Assembly: GCA_016714605.1 (NCBI GenBank)
Contig: JADKDL010000005.1
Location: forward strand, 124,001-188,000
Length of the DNA stretch: 64,000 nucleotides
Reading direction: 5' to 3'
From: Bacteroidales bacterium
GTDB taxonomy: Bacteria; Bacteroidota; Bacteroidia; Bacteroidales; UBA1715
Below, one piece after another: positions 6,209 through 14,918 of the stretch. The notes under the pieces were generated by a model. That model had not been told where the DNA came from and did no database searches. It saw only the letters and a list, made by a program, of their open reading frames with translations. Within the stretch, counting starts at the first letter, position 1. Every line of letters begins with the position of its first letter. Position numbers and translations under genes: made by a program.

Positions 6209-7915
6209 TTATTTTGGAGTATTTACCGGTTTTGTTTTAGATGTAATAATCTCCTTTATCACCTTGTGGGCTGCCTTTGAAACCTCTATATCGTTAAATT
6301 GTATGGATAATTCGAATACATAATTCTTTATATTACCGTCTTTGCTGCAGTTTATTATTTTTCTTAGTTCGGTGGTCTGCATTTTTATTCCAAGATAATT
6401 ATTTGTAATTTCAAATGTGGTACCGGCATAATCAATATCCGACCAATCAAATTCATAAACAGACTCCTTGCTACCGTTACTTGTTAGTTCTTTTGAAGTA
6501 AATTTAAACATCTTTGAACTAGGAAACCTTTCTAATTTTTGAACAAGACTGGTACTTATAAATTTGGCGTTATTTATCTGACTCATTAACCAGTCTATCT
6601 TTTCTTCAACGGTACCTTTTGGGCATAAATCTACAGGGTGTTCTTTGCAATATTGAATCCCTCTGTTCAATAAATATTTTACAACCCGTGCATCATCTAT
6701 ATTGTTGCATTGTAAGTTTACCGATTCATTATATGAATCAAAAAGTCCATTGGTCTCAAGTTTTATAAACTTAGTGTTATTTACTGTTGGCAGGTAAATA
6801 AAAAGTGAAGATCCCGATATTTGCATCTCCAACAATTTGTCATCTATATCAGAAAAGTTAAACGACCAAACTTCCTGTGTTTTAACTCCATCTTTAAGAA
6901 TTGCGGTTTTGGTAAGCTTATTCAAACAGTCGCCTGAAAAAACCTGCTCATATTTTTTATCGGCTTCATCAACTCGGCTTACTAGTTTATTCAATAATGG
7001 AATAATTTGGCTTATGTTGGTAACTGTAGGAAATGCAGCTTCAACTTTTTCTTTGGAAAGAGGAATAATTGTTTTAAATATTGTTGTCATTTCCCTTGCT
7101 GTTTCCAATTCGTCGCAATACACTTTTATTTCATTTTCAAAATACTGGAACGTAGCATCTTTATTTACCTTTACATAAGGTTCATCAGAGATCGTATTTG
7201 CCTTTACAGACAAGGTAGTTCCTACTATTTCAACAATTACACTTTGTGGATTGATGTCTGCAAAATTGAAATCGTAAATAAATTGTGTATTGTTTTTATT
7301 CCCTATTACCGTTCGGTTTAGTGTTGCATGCCCCGGATTGGTAAGCTCATAAGAAAATTGTTGCTTACAAGTTTTACTGTTTTCGTTACTAGGTTTTATC
7401 CAGGTTCCCAACCATTCCATACAAGCGGTATAGGTAGTAGGTAATTTTTTAGTAGACTTAATCTGCTCGGCCAATTTTATAGCAGCTATAAAGTTATCTT
7501 TCAAAAGGCGCGCATTTTCTATATTTTTGGCAAATATCCTTATAGAAGAAACGTATGGATTTGGCTTATTATCTTCCTTTACCTTTATGAATTTCTCAAG
7601 GCCTTTTACTGTCAGGTCTATATAAATCAAATCGCGGTCGGTATATTCCTGTAGCGAAGCTATATCTATATCAGATAAGGTAAAGGTATATTCAACGGTT
7701 GAAGACTTCTCATTACTTTTTTTTACATTTCTGGTAAAAACAATTGTATTTTCCCGAGGATAATCTATTTTCTGTACATTCAGATCTTTGCCTGTTTCTA
7801 CTTCCTTAAGTAAGCCCTTGATTTTTTCTATATTTGATGTTAAATCCTGACAATATGAGAACTGTACTGATAGAAAAAGTATAAAAACGAAGGTTAGTTT
7901 TTTTGTTTTATTCAT
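6209..7915 (-). CDS. Secreted protein made of four repeated modules, unknown function
   Basis: The 568-residue product begins with a signal peptide (LTFVFILFLSVQFSYC). Four related modules of about 130-150 residues follow. Each carries a strand ending in a F(T/N/D)(L/F/W)(S/A)DI(D/N) motif (TFTLSDID, NFNFADIN, SFNFSDID, EFDWSDID) and later a helix of the type 'ENARLLKDNFIAAI', 'ETAREMTTIFKTI', 'DDARVVKYLLNRG', 'EVSKAAHKVIKEI'. This pattern of internal duplication is direct; I do not recognise a named domain. It probably acts in the periplasm or outside the cell. No obvious partner is adjacent, and a gap of 675 bases with repeats lies upstream. Confidence 0.75.
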   Translation of the reverse strand: MNKTKKLTFVFILFLSVQFSYCQDLTSNIEKIKGLLKEVETGKDLNVQKIDYPRENTIVFTRNVKKSNEKSSTVEYTFTLSDIDIASLQEYTDRDLIYIDLTVKGLEKFIKVKEDNKPNPYVSSIRIFAKNIENARLLKDNFIAAIKLAEQIKSTKKLPTTYTACMEWLGTWIKPSNENSKTCKQQFSYELTNPGHATLNRTVIGNKNNTQFIYDFNFADINPQSVIVEIVGTTLSVKANTISDEPYVKVNKDATFQYFENEIKVYCDELETAREMTTIFKTIIPLSKEKVEAAFPTVTNISQIIPLLNKLVSRVDEADKKYEQVFSGDCLNKLTKTAILKDGVKTQEVWSFNFSDIDDKLLEMQISGSSLFIYLPTVNNTKFIKLETNGLFDSYNESVNLQCNNIDDARVVKYLLNRGIQYCKEHPVDLCPKGTVEEKIDWLMSQINNAKFISTSLVQKLERFPSSKMFKFTSKELTSNGSKESVYEFDWSDIDYAGTTFEITNNYLGIKMQTTELRKIINCSKDGNIKNYVFELSIQFNDIEVSKAAHKVIKEIITSKTKPVNTPK

Positions 7916-8244
7916 CTTTTTATAGCTTTATATGATTTCTAGTAAATTTAATGAAACATATTGAAAATGAATAATTTTTTTACAACATGTTTGTATTAAT
8001 AATTGTACTCACAATCAATTATGTTTTTCAACGTGAGATAAACATAATAATTAATTGACTACTCAAAAGACTAAATAAGATACATACAAAGCCACAGATT
8101 ACTTTATTTTAAATTGTTTTAAAAGTCGCATCTTGCGCAAAATAGACCTTATTAAGAAAGAAATAAAAAAACAGTAAGAGCCTAGATTTTAAGATTAGGC
8201 AAGTTGCAATGAGCTTTGTCAAAGGCTACAATTGACTACTTTAC
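7916..8244. other. Non-coding stretch upstream of the four-module protein gene
   Basis: No credible gene is visible. It contains a GCCTA-TAGGC hairpin near 8180-8200 and, at 8203-8223, a lone sequence (GTTGCAATGAGCTTTGTC) similar to the 21-bp tandem units at 5601-5933. Confidence 0.5.
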
Positions 8245-8290
8245 TAGGCGAAGCGTCCTTGCTTCGCCTCAGTATTCAAGGTCTCTGACT
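8245..8290. repeat. Interspersed repeat, 5' part only (copy 4)
   Basis: GGCGAAGC (8247-8254) and GCTTCGCC (8261-8268) form a perfect 8-bp hairpin, followed by the AGTATTCAAGGTCTCTG line shared with copies 1-3. The C-rich tract and 3' part are absent, so this is a truncated copy. Confidence 0.75.
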
Positions 8291-8323
8291 CAATGGCATC
8301 AAGTTAAGCCTTTCTTTATCGCA

Positions 8324-8409
8324 AAAGCCTGAAAGGCTTTAATTTGAATAGCCCCCAGTTTTAACTGGGGGGCAAATATCAATGTAAGAAACAACCCTGA
8401 AAAGGGTTG
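8324..8409. repeat. Cluster of three REP-like hairpins
   Basis: Three hairpins follow each other: AAAGCCT/AGGCTTT at 8324-8340, GCCCCCAGTT/AACTGGGGG at 8351-8373, and AACCCT/AGGGTT at 8393-8409. The CCTGAAAGG and CCCTGAAAAGGG loops resemble the palindromes mobilised by REP-associated tyrosine transposases in Bacteroidota (inference). No transposase gene is present in the window. Confidence 0.6.
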
Positions 8410-8420
8410 AATATTTAGGA

Positions 8421-8498
8421 CACCATCCCGCAAAGGCTGTAATTTATTCTATCTCAATAATTGTTATTCCGTCGCCACCAAATTCTATATGAGCATCC
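8421..8498 (-). repeat. Duplicated 3' end of mutS2 (78 bp)
   Basis: Bases 8421-8498 match 8567-8644 with two mismatches in 78. The second copy contains the last 18 or so codons and stop of mutS2 plus 24 bases of downstream sequence. The two copies are separated by 68 bases carrying interspersed repeat copy 5, as if insertion of that element was accompanied by duplication of its target. Confidence 0.9.
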
Positions 8499-8500
8499 CT

Positions 8501-8550
8501 GTTAGGCGAAGCGTCCTCGCTTCGTCTAAGTATTCAAGGCCTCTGGCCTG
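8501..8550. repeat. Interspersed repeat, 5' part only (copy 5), inside the mutS2 tail duplication
   Basis: GTTAGGCGAAGCGTCC then CTCGCTTCGTCTAAG forms the GAAGC/GCTTC hairpin, followed by AGTATTCAAGGCC-tct-GGCCTG, the second hairpin. It occupies almost all of the 68 bases between the two 78-bp direct repeats. Confidence 0.8.
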
Positions 8551-8590
8551 TATTATGAGATACCAAACACCATCCCGCAAAGGGTGTAAT

Positions 8591-11119
8591 TTATTCTATC
8601 TCAATAATCGTTATTCCGTCGCCACCAAATTCTATATGAGCATCGCCAAAGGCTTTTATCAGGTCTATGGTTTTGAGGTAATCTCTTATTATTTTACGAA
8701 GTATTCCATCGCCTTTGCCATGGAGTATTTGAATTTGTTTTATATCCAATACAATAGCTTGTTCCACAAAATCTTTTACGTTCATAAGCGCATCGTCAGC
8801 TCTTTGTCCTCGTGTATCTAATTCGGCTTTAAAGTGCAGTTTTTTCTGATATATGGTGTCATATAAAGTATTAGAAGCACTACTCGCTTTCTTTTTGTTT
8901 TCGGGCTTTGATTTTGCTTTCTCAAGATTTTCAAGCAGTATTTTACTCTTCATCACTCCAAAAGCTACAATAGCATGTTTTCCGGCTATTTCAACAATTT
9001 CGCCATAAGTGTTTTTTTCTTTTACACATACTGCATCGCCCGATTTTAGAACTTCAACCGTCGTTTCTTTTATCTCTTTTTCTTTTTCAATTTTTTTATC
9101 AGTTGAACCAAAAACAATTTCTCGGGCTTTATCTCTGAATTCTTTTTCTCTATCTTCCTGTTTTTTTGCTCTGTACTCTTGTTTTTGCTTTATCCGTTCT
9201 ATCTTTTTATTTATTCTATTCTCTTCCGAATCCTTATTTTCAGACATCTGAACCTTAAAGTCGTCTAAGTTTTTTCTAACAGTCTTAGTTTTTTGTTGTT
9301 CTGCCTGACTCTCTTTTATCTCTTTTATTGTTTTTTCAATTTCTTTATTGGCATTAAATATGAGCATTTCAGCCTGTTTGTGAGCTTCTTGAAGTATCTC
9401 TTTCTTTTTAAGATTTACTTCCTTTAGTTTTTCTTCATATTTTACCAGATTCTGGCGCAGTTTCTCTTCTTTCGATTCTATTTCAATAATTTTCCTTTCA
9501 AGTGTTTGTTTTTCTTTTTCAATATCTTTCAGATTATTATCAAAATCTACATGTTCTAAGCCTATTTTGTTTTTTGCATTTTCCAAGAGCGCATGTGGCA
9601 AACCTATAGATTGCGCAATTTCAAACGCAAAACTACTACCCGGATTCCCTATACTCAGTCGGTAAAGCGGTTGCATGTTTGCATTATCATAAAGCATTGC
9701 TCCATTTACAATACCATTGGTTTGTGTTGCAAAATGCTTAATATATGTGTAATGCGTCGTAATTATTCCAAAGCAAGATTCCTTGATAAGTTGCTCCAAA
9801 ACAGCTTCGGCTATTGCTCCTCCCAGCATTTGTTCTGTACCGGTACCAAATTCGTCAATTAAGATAAGTGTGTTTTTATCGGCATTCTGTAGAAAAAACT
9901 TCATGTTCAGCAAATGCGAACTGTACGTACTTAAATCGTTTTCTATAGATTGTTCATCGCCAATATCTATAAATATATTATTGAAAACGCCAATTTCAGA
10001 ACGTTCATCTACCGGAATAAGCAACCCACATTGCAACATATACTGCAACAATCCTATAGATTTAAGGCAAACCGATTTTCCGCCTGCATTTGGCCCCGAA
10101 ATAACTAAAATTCTTTGTTCTTTATTTAAATCTAAACATAATGGAATGACCATTTTGTTTGAACTTTTAAATGATAAAATGAGCAAAGGATGGCGGGCAT
10201 CTATATAATTTACGCTTTTGTGCTGAGTAATAATTGGCAATGTAGCATCAAGACGAATTGCTAAAGAGCCTTTAGTTCTTAGAAAATCTATGGTTCCAAG
10301 AAAATAATAAGACTCTTGCAAGTCTGTATTTATTGGTCTTATCTCATCGGTAAAAGCGGTTAATACTTTAATTATTTCCCGTCGTTCTTCGAATTCAAGT
10401 TTATTTATTTCATTATTAATTTCAAATGCTTCGGTAGGCTCAATAAATGAAGTCTTACCCGAAGCCGATTGGTCAAGTACAATACCTTGAATTTTTCTTT
10501 TATGATAACTTATTATTGGTATTACAAGTCTGCCGTCTCTTACAGAAAGCTCAGTATCGTTGCTTATTAGTCCGTCTGTCTTGCAAGATTTAAGTACCTT
10601 CTGCATGACACGGGCTACCGCATTCTTCTTCTGACTGATAGTCTGACGAATGGAAAGCAACTCTTTTGATGCGTTGTCTTTTATATGCCCCGTCTCATCA
10701 ATAATTCTCTGACAGGCTTGAATAAGATTTTTATGTATTACAATATTTCCGGTAAGTGAATTTAGATTTGGATATTCTTCTTTCTTATTGTCAAGAAACT
10801 TAACAATAGCGTATATTGTTTGAAGCGATCTTAATAAATCAAAAAGTTCCTCTCTACTTATGTGAGTTCCGCTGGGGAGTATTCTCTTAAGTGCATTTCT
10901 AAGGTCTAGAAAATGAACAAATGGAAATTCGTCTTCATATTGTAGTATTGCCTTAAGTTCTTTTGTTTTAAGCAATTCTTGTTCAATGAAATGAACATCG
11001 GTACTAAAAGACATCGATTCTACAAAAGATTTTCCTAACCCGGAAAGGCAACCTTCCAGTAGTAAAGTCTTTATCTTTTCAAAACCAATCTTGGTTTCAA
11101 AATTAGAGGGGTAAAACAT
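8591..11119 (-). CDS. mutS2: Endonuclease MutS2
   Basis: 842 residues, normal for the family. The ATPase core has Walker A GPNAGGKS at 342-349 and the Walker B/signature stretch LILIDEFGTGTEQMLGG. A long Lys/Glu-rich coiled coil follows (about 520-690), then a KOW-like segment and a C-terminal Smr nuclease domain starting LDTRGQRADDAL and containing ILHGKGDGIL. It lacks the MutS mismatch-recognition N-terminus. MutS2 suppresses homologous recombination and, in some bacteria, rescues collided ribosomes through the Smr domain. The last codons are present twice in the genome copy because of the downstream 78-bp duplication, but the gene itself is intact. Confidence 0.96.
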   Translation of the reverse strand: MFYPSNFETKIGFEKIKTLLLEGCLSGLGKSFVESMSFSTDVHFIEQELLKTKELKAILQYEDEFPFVHFLDLRNALKRILPSGTHISREELFDLLRSLQTIYAIVKFLDNKKEEYPNLNSLTGNIVIHKNLIQACQRIIDETGHIKDNASKELLSIRQTISQKKNAVARVMQKVLKSCKTDGLISNDTELSVRDGRLVIPIISYHKRKIQGIVLDQSASGKTSFIEPTEAFEINNEINKLEFEERREIIKVLTAFTDEIRPINTDLQESYYFLGTIDFLRTKGSLAIRLDATLPIITQHKSVNYIDARHPLLILSFKSSNKMVIPLCLDLNKEQRILVISGPNAGGKSVCLKSIGLLQYMLQCGLLIPVDERSEIGVFNNIFIDIGDEQSIENDLSTYSSHLLNMKFFLQNADKNTLILIDEFGTGTEQMLGGAIAEAVLEQLIKESCFGIITTHYTYIKHFATQTNGIVNGAMLYDNANMQPLYRLSIGNPGSSFAFEIAQSIGLPHALLENAKNKIGLEHVDFDNNLKDIEKEKQTLERKIIEIESKEEKLRQNLVKYEEKLKEVNLKKKEILQEAHKQAEMLIFNANKEIEKTIKEIKESQAEQQKTKTVRKNLDDFKVQMSENKDSEENRINKKIERIKQKQEYRAKKQEDREKEFRDKAREIVFGSTDKKIEKEKEIKETTVEVLKSGDAVCVKEKNTYGEIVEIAGKHAIVAFGVMKSKILLENLEKAKSKPENKKKASSASNTLYDTIYQKKLHFKAELDTRGQRADDALMNVKDFVEQAIVLDIKQIQILHGKGDGILRKIIRDYLKTIDLIKAFGDAHIEFGGDGITIIEIE

Positions 11120-11144
11120 TTAATTTGTTGAGTAAAGTGCTTTT

Positions 11145-11828
11145 TTAATCTTGAATTACTATAACTTCTGTTCTTCTATTTTTCTGTCTACCCTCATCGG
11201 TCGCATTATCAGCAACGGGCTGGGTTTCTCCATATCCTTTTGCTATAATTCTATTGGCAGCAATACCTTTACCTATTAAATAATCTCTCACCGTGTTTGC
11301 TCTTCCTTCAGAAAGTTTTTGATTCGATGCATCATCTCCAACATTATCTGTATGTCCACCAATTTCAACTTTTAAATTTCGTTTGGTGTCAAGCATATTA
11401 TAAAAATCATCAAGCGTGGTGTACGAATGCGAATCTAGTGTTGGTTTTCCAAATTCAAATTGAATATCAAGTAAAAACTTGTTAAGTACGCTCGTTGTAA
11501 TTTTGTAGTTTATATCTAATTTTCCATTTACAACCGGAATTTTTATGGTCTTTGGTGTTTCTTCTTTGCCAAAGGTCGAAATTATTACTTCGTACTCTTC
11601 TCCTTGAGTAAGTACAATATCAAATTTGCCCGTAGAATCGGTTGTTCCGGCAAATTCTTTTAACGTTTTAATATTCTTAAAAATAACTATTTCTCCTTTT
11701 TGTGGAATATCACTGTTGTCAATAACTAAAACATGGAAAGTTGCAGCTGTATTATCTGTTTGAGCTATTGAAAAAAAACTGAAGCTAAAAAATAACGATA
11801 TAAGTAAATATTTGATTTTATGCAACAT
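11145..11828 (-). CDS. OmpA-family peptidoglycan-binding outer-membrane protein
   Basis: The ATG at 11828 gives MLHKIKYLLISLFFSFSFFSIAQ, a clean signal peptide; a longer open frame upstream is not needed. A beta-sandwich resembling a carboxypeptidase regulatory domain follows (FHVLVIDNSDIPQKGEIVIFKN, then GTTDSTGKFDIVL). The C-terminal OmpA domain has the peptidoglycan-binding residues in GGHTDNVGDDASNQKLSEGRA and GYGETQPVADN, ending NRRTEVIV. There is no full barrel, so it likely anchors a periplasmic or outer-membrane complex to the wall. It lies 25 bases downstream of mutS2's start on the same strand. Confidence 0.9.
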   Translation of the reverse strand: MLHKIKYLLISLFFSFSFFSIAQTDNTAATFHVLVIDNSDIPQKGEIVIFKNIKTLKEFAGTTDSTGKFDIVLTQGEEYEVIISTFGKEETPKTIKIPVVNGKLDINYKITTSVLNKFLLDIQFEFGKPTLDSHSYTTLDDFYNMLDTKRNLKVEIGGHTDNVGDDASNQKLSEGRANTVRDYLIGKGIAANRIIAKGYGETQPVADNATDEGRQKNRRTEVIVIQD

Positions 11829-12080
11829 GATGAACCAATTTTTGAAAATTAATACTACAAATTTTATTGTCTGCAAATTTCAGAATAATTATTCTAAGTA
11901 ACAACTATTTCACGATTTTAAAGGTCTATTTGAAAATTTAAATAATGGAAAAAGATTTAGAAAAAGTGTGATTTTAGAATCTTTTACATTTTAACATAAG
12001 GGTTTTGCTATATTTGTCTAAATTTTTATCTCAGATTAAACAATTTTTTGGTTAATAAGTGAGTTTAGTATAAAATTTAT

Positions 12081-12112
12081 TTTGAAATAGAAAAATTTCT
12101 TTCATAATTTTG
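12081..12112 (+). promoter_or_regulatory. Bacteroidota promoter, TTTG-N20-TAATTTTG
   Basis: TTTG at 12081-12084 is separated by 20 bases from TAATTTTG at 12105-12112, matching the Bacteroidota consensus (TTTG, 19-20 bases, TAnnTTTG). Transcription would begin near 12119, which rules out the upstream start at 12110 and supports the ATG at 12170. Confidence 0.7.
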
Positions 12113-12169
12113 GCACACAAAATAAGCCATGAAGGGTTTATAGTATTAATAAATAATAAAATTTGTAAA

Positions 12170-12637
12170 ATGATTCAACGTATTCAGTCAATTTATTTGT
12201 TCTTGGTTTTTGCTTTTTCAGTAGTAATGTTATTTACACCTCTTGTTACCTTTTTAGCAGTCTCTCAACCAGATGGTATTGTTCTAAAAGCATTTCATTA
12301 TACCACTCTTACAAATGAAGTATTTCCCGAATCTTCTATTCTCTTTAGTTTAGGCGGTGTGATTTCATTAGTAGCAATTTTAAGTTTAGTAGCAATATTT
12401 CTTTTTAAAAATAGAGCTTTGCAAATCAGGTTAAGTATTTATATTATGATATTTCTTGTAGCTATTATGGGTCTTATATATTTTTATTCATACAAAATAG
12501 TTGCAGATAATGAGGTAGATTACAAAGTTCATGTATTTGCATTATTTCCTATTATCTCTATTATTCTAGCTTTTTTAGCTTTTAATGCAATAAGAAAAGA
12601 TGAAGCTTTGATAAAATCAATAAATAGAATTAGATAG
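12170..12637 (+). CDS. DUF4293 family membrane protein
   Basis: 155 residues beginning MIQRIQSIYLFLVFAFSVVMLF, the standard opening of the Bacteroidota DUF4293 family. Four transmembrane helices are visible (about 7-25, 55-80, 86-108 and 118-140), with a short extracytoplasmic loop after the first. The function is not known. A good promoter lies 58 bases upstream. The gene appears to be alone or at the head of a short unit; a 113-base gap separates it from the thioredoxin-like gene. Confidence 0.85.
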   Translation: MIQRIQSIYLFLVFAFSVVMLFTPLVTFLAVSQPDGIVLKAFHYTTLTNEVFPESSILFSLGGVISLVAILSLVAIFLFKNRALQIRLSIYIMIFLVAIMGLIYFYSYKIVADNEVDYKVHVFALFPIISIILAFLAFNAIRKDEALIKSINRIR

Positions 12638-12750
12638 TAGTAGGACAGGAGACTTCAAAAACCACTGTTTGATTTATAAAAACATAAGAAATAAAACGTA
12701 ATTATTCAGATAATTATCTTATTTATCAATAACTTAAAAGAATTCTATAT

Positions 12751-14214
12751 ATGAAAAAAATTTTACTTTTAATTTGCGTTTTTGGATTTTTAACAAATTC
12801 TTTTGCAAAAGGTTATAAAATTCAAGCTAGCGTTGATGGCTTGAAAGATACATTCCTACTTTTGGGATATTATTTTGGCGATAAGAAATATGTAGTAGAT
12901 ACAGCCCAGCTTAACTCACAAGGAATTGGTGTATTTGAAGGCGATAGTTTGCTCAATGGTGGTATTTACTTGGTACTTACACCATCATATCGTTACTTTG
13001 AATTGATTTTAGATAAAGATCAAGAATTTGGTTTTGAAACCGATACAAGCAATTTATTTAAAAAGATTACATTCAAAGGTTCTGATGATAATATAGTATT
13101 TAATAAATACCAGCTTTTTACTGCCGAGATGCAAAAAAATAAAGCTCCGTTAATTAAAAATTATAGAGATAATTTAAAAATTAAAGATTCTGTAGGCATT
13201 AGCGATAAAGACAAAAAGAAAGCCGAAGAGGAGATTAAAAAAGTTAAAAGTCAGATAGACGAACTTGATAAGCAAATAAAAGCGTATGAAGATTCATTGC
13301 TGGGTAAATATCCGGAAAATTTATTGTCTTCTGTTTTGAAAATAATGAGAGAAATTGAAATACCTGATTATCCAAGAAATGAAAAGGGCGAGATTACCGA
13401 TTCTCTATTTAAATACCGATATCTGACTACGCATTATTTTGATAATTTTAATTTCGGTGACAGACGTTTACTTAGAACACCTGTATTTCAACCAAAAATT
13501 GATGACTATTTAGATAATCAAATAATACAAATCCCTGATTCAATTATTGTTGAGGTTGATAAAATAATCACTCTAGCAAAAGCTGATGCTGAAATATATA
13601 AATTTCTAGTACACCATCTTTTTATGAAATATCAAAATCCAAAAATTATGGGTTTAGATAATATTTTTGTACATATCGCAGAAAAGTACTATCTGTCAGG
13701 AGAAGCTTATTGGGCTAAGAGCGATACTGCTTTTATGAATAAAGTTAAAGACAGATATGACAAAATGAGATATAATCAGGTTGGAAAGCCATCTGTAGAT
13801 ATGACTACTTTCAATTTAGGTTATTTCTGGCAAAAATTGCATAGTATTAATGCTGAATATATTGTTCTGTATTTTTATGAGCCAAGTTGTGGTCATTGCA
13901 AAAAAACTATTCCAAAATGGCATGAATTATATGTGGAAAATAAATTAAAAGAAAAAGGAGTAGAATCGGTATTGTTTTATACTCAGGCAGATACAGTTGA
14001 GTGGAGAGCATTTATCAATCAGCACAAACTTACCGACTGTATAAATGTTTTTGATCCATACCAAAATACCAATTTCAGAACTTTTTACGATATTTATAGC
14101 ACTCCAGTATCTTATGTACTAGATAAGAAAAAGAATATTATAGCCAAACGAATTCCTCCTGAAACCATTATAGACCTACTAAATCGTAGACTAGAAGCAG
14201 TAAAACCGGAATAA
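12751..14214 (+). CDS. Secreted thioredoxin-like protein with DUF4369 and DUF5106-type domains
   Basis: A signal peptide (residues 1-19) is followed by a DUF4369-like beta domain (about 22-110), a Lys/Glu-rich helical segment (about 150-185), a DUF5106-like helical region (about 190-345), and a C-terminal thioredoxin fold with active-site CGHC at 380-383 and a cis-Pro in STPVSYVLD. These Bacteroidota proteins act as periplasmic thiol-disulphide oxidoreductases of the TlpA/ResA kind; the substrate is unknown. A strong terminator follows 15 bases downstream. Confidence 0.88.
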   Translation: MKKILLLICVFGFLTNSFAKGYKIQASVDGLKDTFLLLGYYFGDKKYVVDTAQLNSQGIGVFEGDSLLNGGIYLVLTPSYRYFELILDKDQEFGFETDTSNLFKKITFKGSDDNIVFNKYQLFTAEMQKNKAPLIKNYRDNLKIKDSVGISDKDKKKAEEEIKKVKSQIDELDKQIKAYEDSLLGKYPENLLSSVLKIMREIEIPDYPRNEKGEITDSLFKYRYLTTHYFDNFNFGDRRLLRTPVFQPKIDDYLDNQIIQIPDSIIVEVDKIITLAKADAEIYKFLVHHLFMKYQNPKIMGLDNIFVHIAEKYYLSGEAYWAKSDTAFMNKVKDRYDKMRYNQVGKPSVDMTTFNLGYFWQKLHSINAEYIVLYFYEPSCGHCKKTIPKWHELYVENKLKEKGVESVLFYTQADTVEWRAFINQHKLTDCINVFDPYQNTNFRTFYDIYSTPVSYVLDKKKNIIAKRIPPETIIDLLNRRLEAVKPE

Positions 14215-14229
14215 AATAAGATGCCAAAA

Positions 14230-14274
14230 AAGTGCTTTTACAAAATATAAAATTTGTAAAAGCACTTTTTTTTT
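14230..14274 (+). terminator. Strong Rho-independent terminator
   Basis: AAGTGCTTTTACAAA (14230-14244) pairs perfectly with TTTGTAAAAGCACTT (14253-14267), a 15-bp stem, and runs into nine Ts to 14274. Confidence 0.92.
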
Positions 14275-14331
14275 GAACAATTTATCAAAAAGAAAGTTTC
14301 GAGTGTGTTTTTTTTGTAATTTTAAGAGATG

Positions 14332-14364
14332 AACCATTTAATTCTATATTATAATTAAATGGTT
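14332..14364. repeat. Perfect 12-bp inverted repeat in the leader of the next gene
   Basis: AACCATTTAATT (14332-14343) and AATTAAATGGTT (14353-14364) flank a 9-base AT-rich spacer. It lies 38 bases before the ATG at 14402, with no T run, so an operator or mRNA leader structure is as likely as a terminator. Confidence 0.6.
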
Positions 14365-14401
14365 TAATTAAACTTTTGTTCGAAACAAATAGAAAATTGA
14401 T

Positions 14402-14905
14402 ATGGTAAAGACTTATTTCCTGTTTTTTGTTGGTATAGCGCTGTGTTTAACCTCGTTTTCTCAGGAAAGTCCTAGGAACACAACAGTAGATTCCCTTATA
14501 GAAGTTGGTTTTGGTATTGTTGAAAATTTTAAAAATAATAAACTTAGTGCTGTAAAAAGTTTGTATACCGATTCAGGATTTCAAACAAAAAAAGAATTTA
14601 ATTCATTCATTAACAAGGATAATTCGCTTTGGTTGTCAAAAGTTGTCGATTCATTAGGATTACCTCAAAAGTCAGAAATTGATGTTTCAGGTTGGAAAAT
14701 AAACTCCCTTGGCAGTGAAGCTTATTCATACAACATCAGCTATTATTTCAAGAAAAATAACGAACCATTCTTTAATACAAATGATCATATTAGTTTTAAT
14801 TTCTCTTCAAAAGATGGAATTTACAAACTTGATGGATTAATGGTTTTTAAAGAGAATGATTATATTTTGGTAAAAAATGTATTAGAAAAATTAGCAAAAA
14901 ACTAA
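14402..14905 (+). CDS. Secreted hypothetical protein
   Basis: 167 residues with a signal peptide (YFLFFVGIALCLTSFSQ). The mature part has a helix-rich start (VDSLIEVGFGIVENFKNNKLSAVKSLY) and then several strands (WKINSLGSEAYSYNISYYFK, DHISFNFSSKDGIYKLDGLMVF). The layout recalls small periplasmic cone-shaped proteins of the NTF2/DUF3887 sort, but I cannot assign a family. It is 14 bases upstream of the leucine-rich repeat gene and is probably cotranscribed with it. Confidence 0.7.
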   Translation: MVKTYFLFFVGIALCLTSFSQESPRNTTVDSLIEVGFGIVENFKNNKLSAVKSLYTDSGFQTKKEFNSFINKDNSLWLSKVVDSLGLPQKSEIDVSGWKINSLGSEAYSYNISYYFKKNNEPFFNTNDHISFNFSSKDGIYKLDGLMVFKENDYILVKNVLEKLAKN

Positions 14906-14918
14906 TATTCCTTTCTAG

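Noticed and set aside
12110..12169. Longer start for the DUF4293 protein
   Set aside because: It lies in the promoter's -7 box, upstream of the expected transcription start; the family begins MIQRIQ at 12170.
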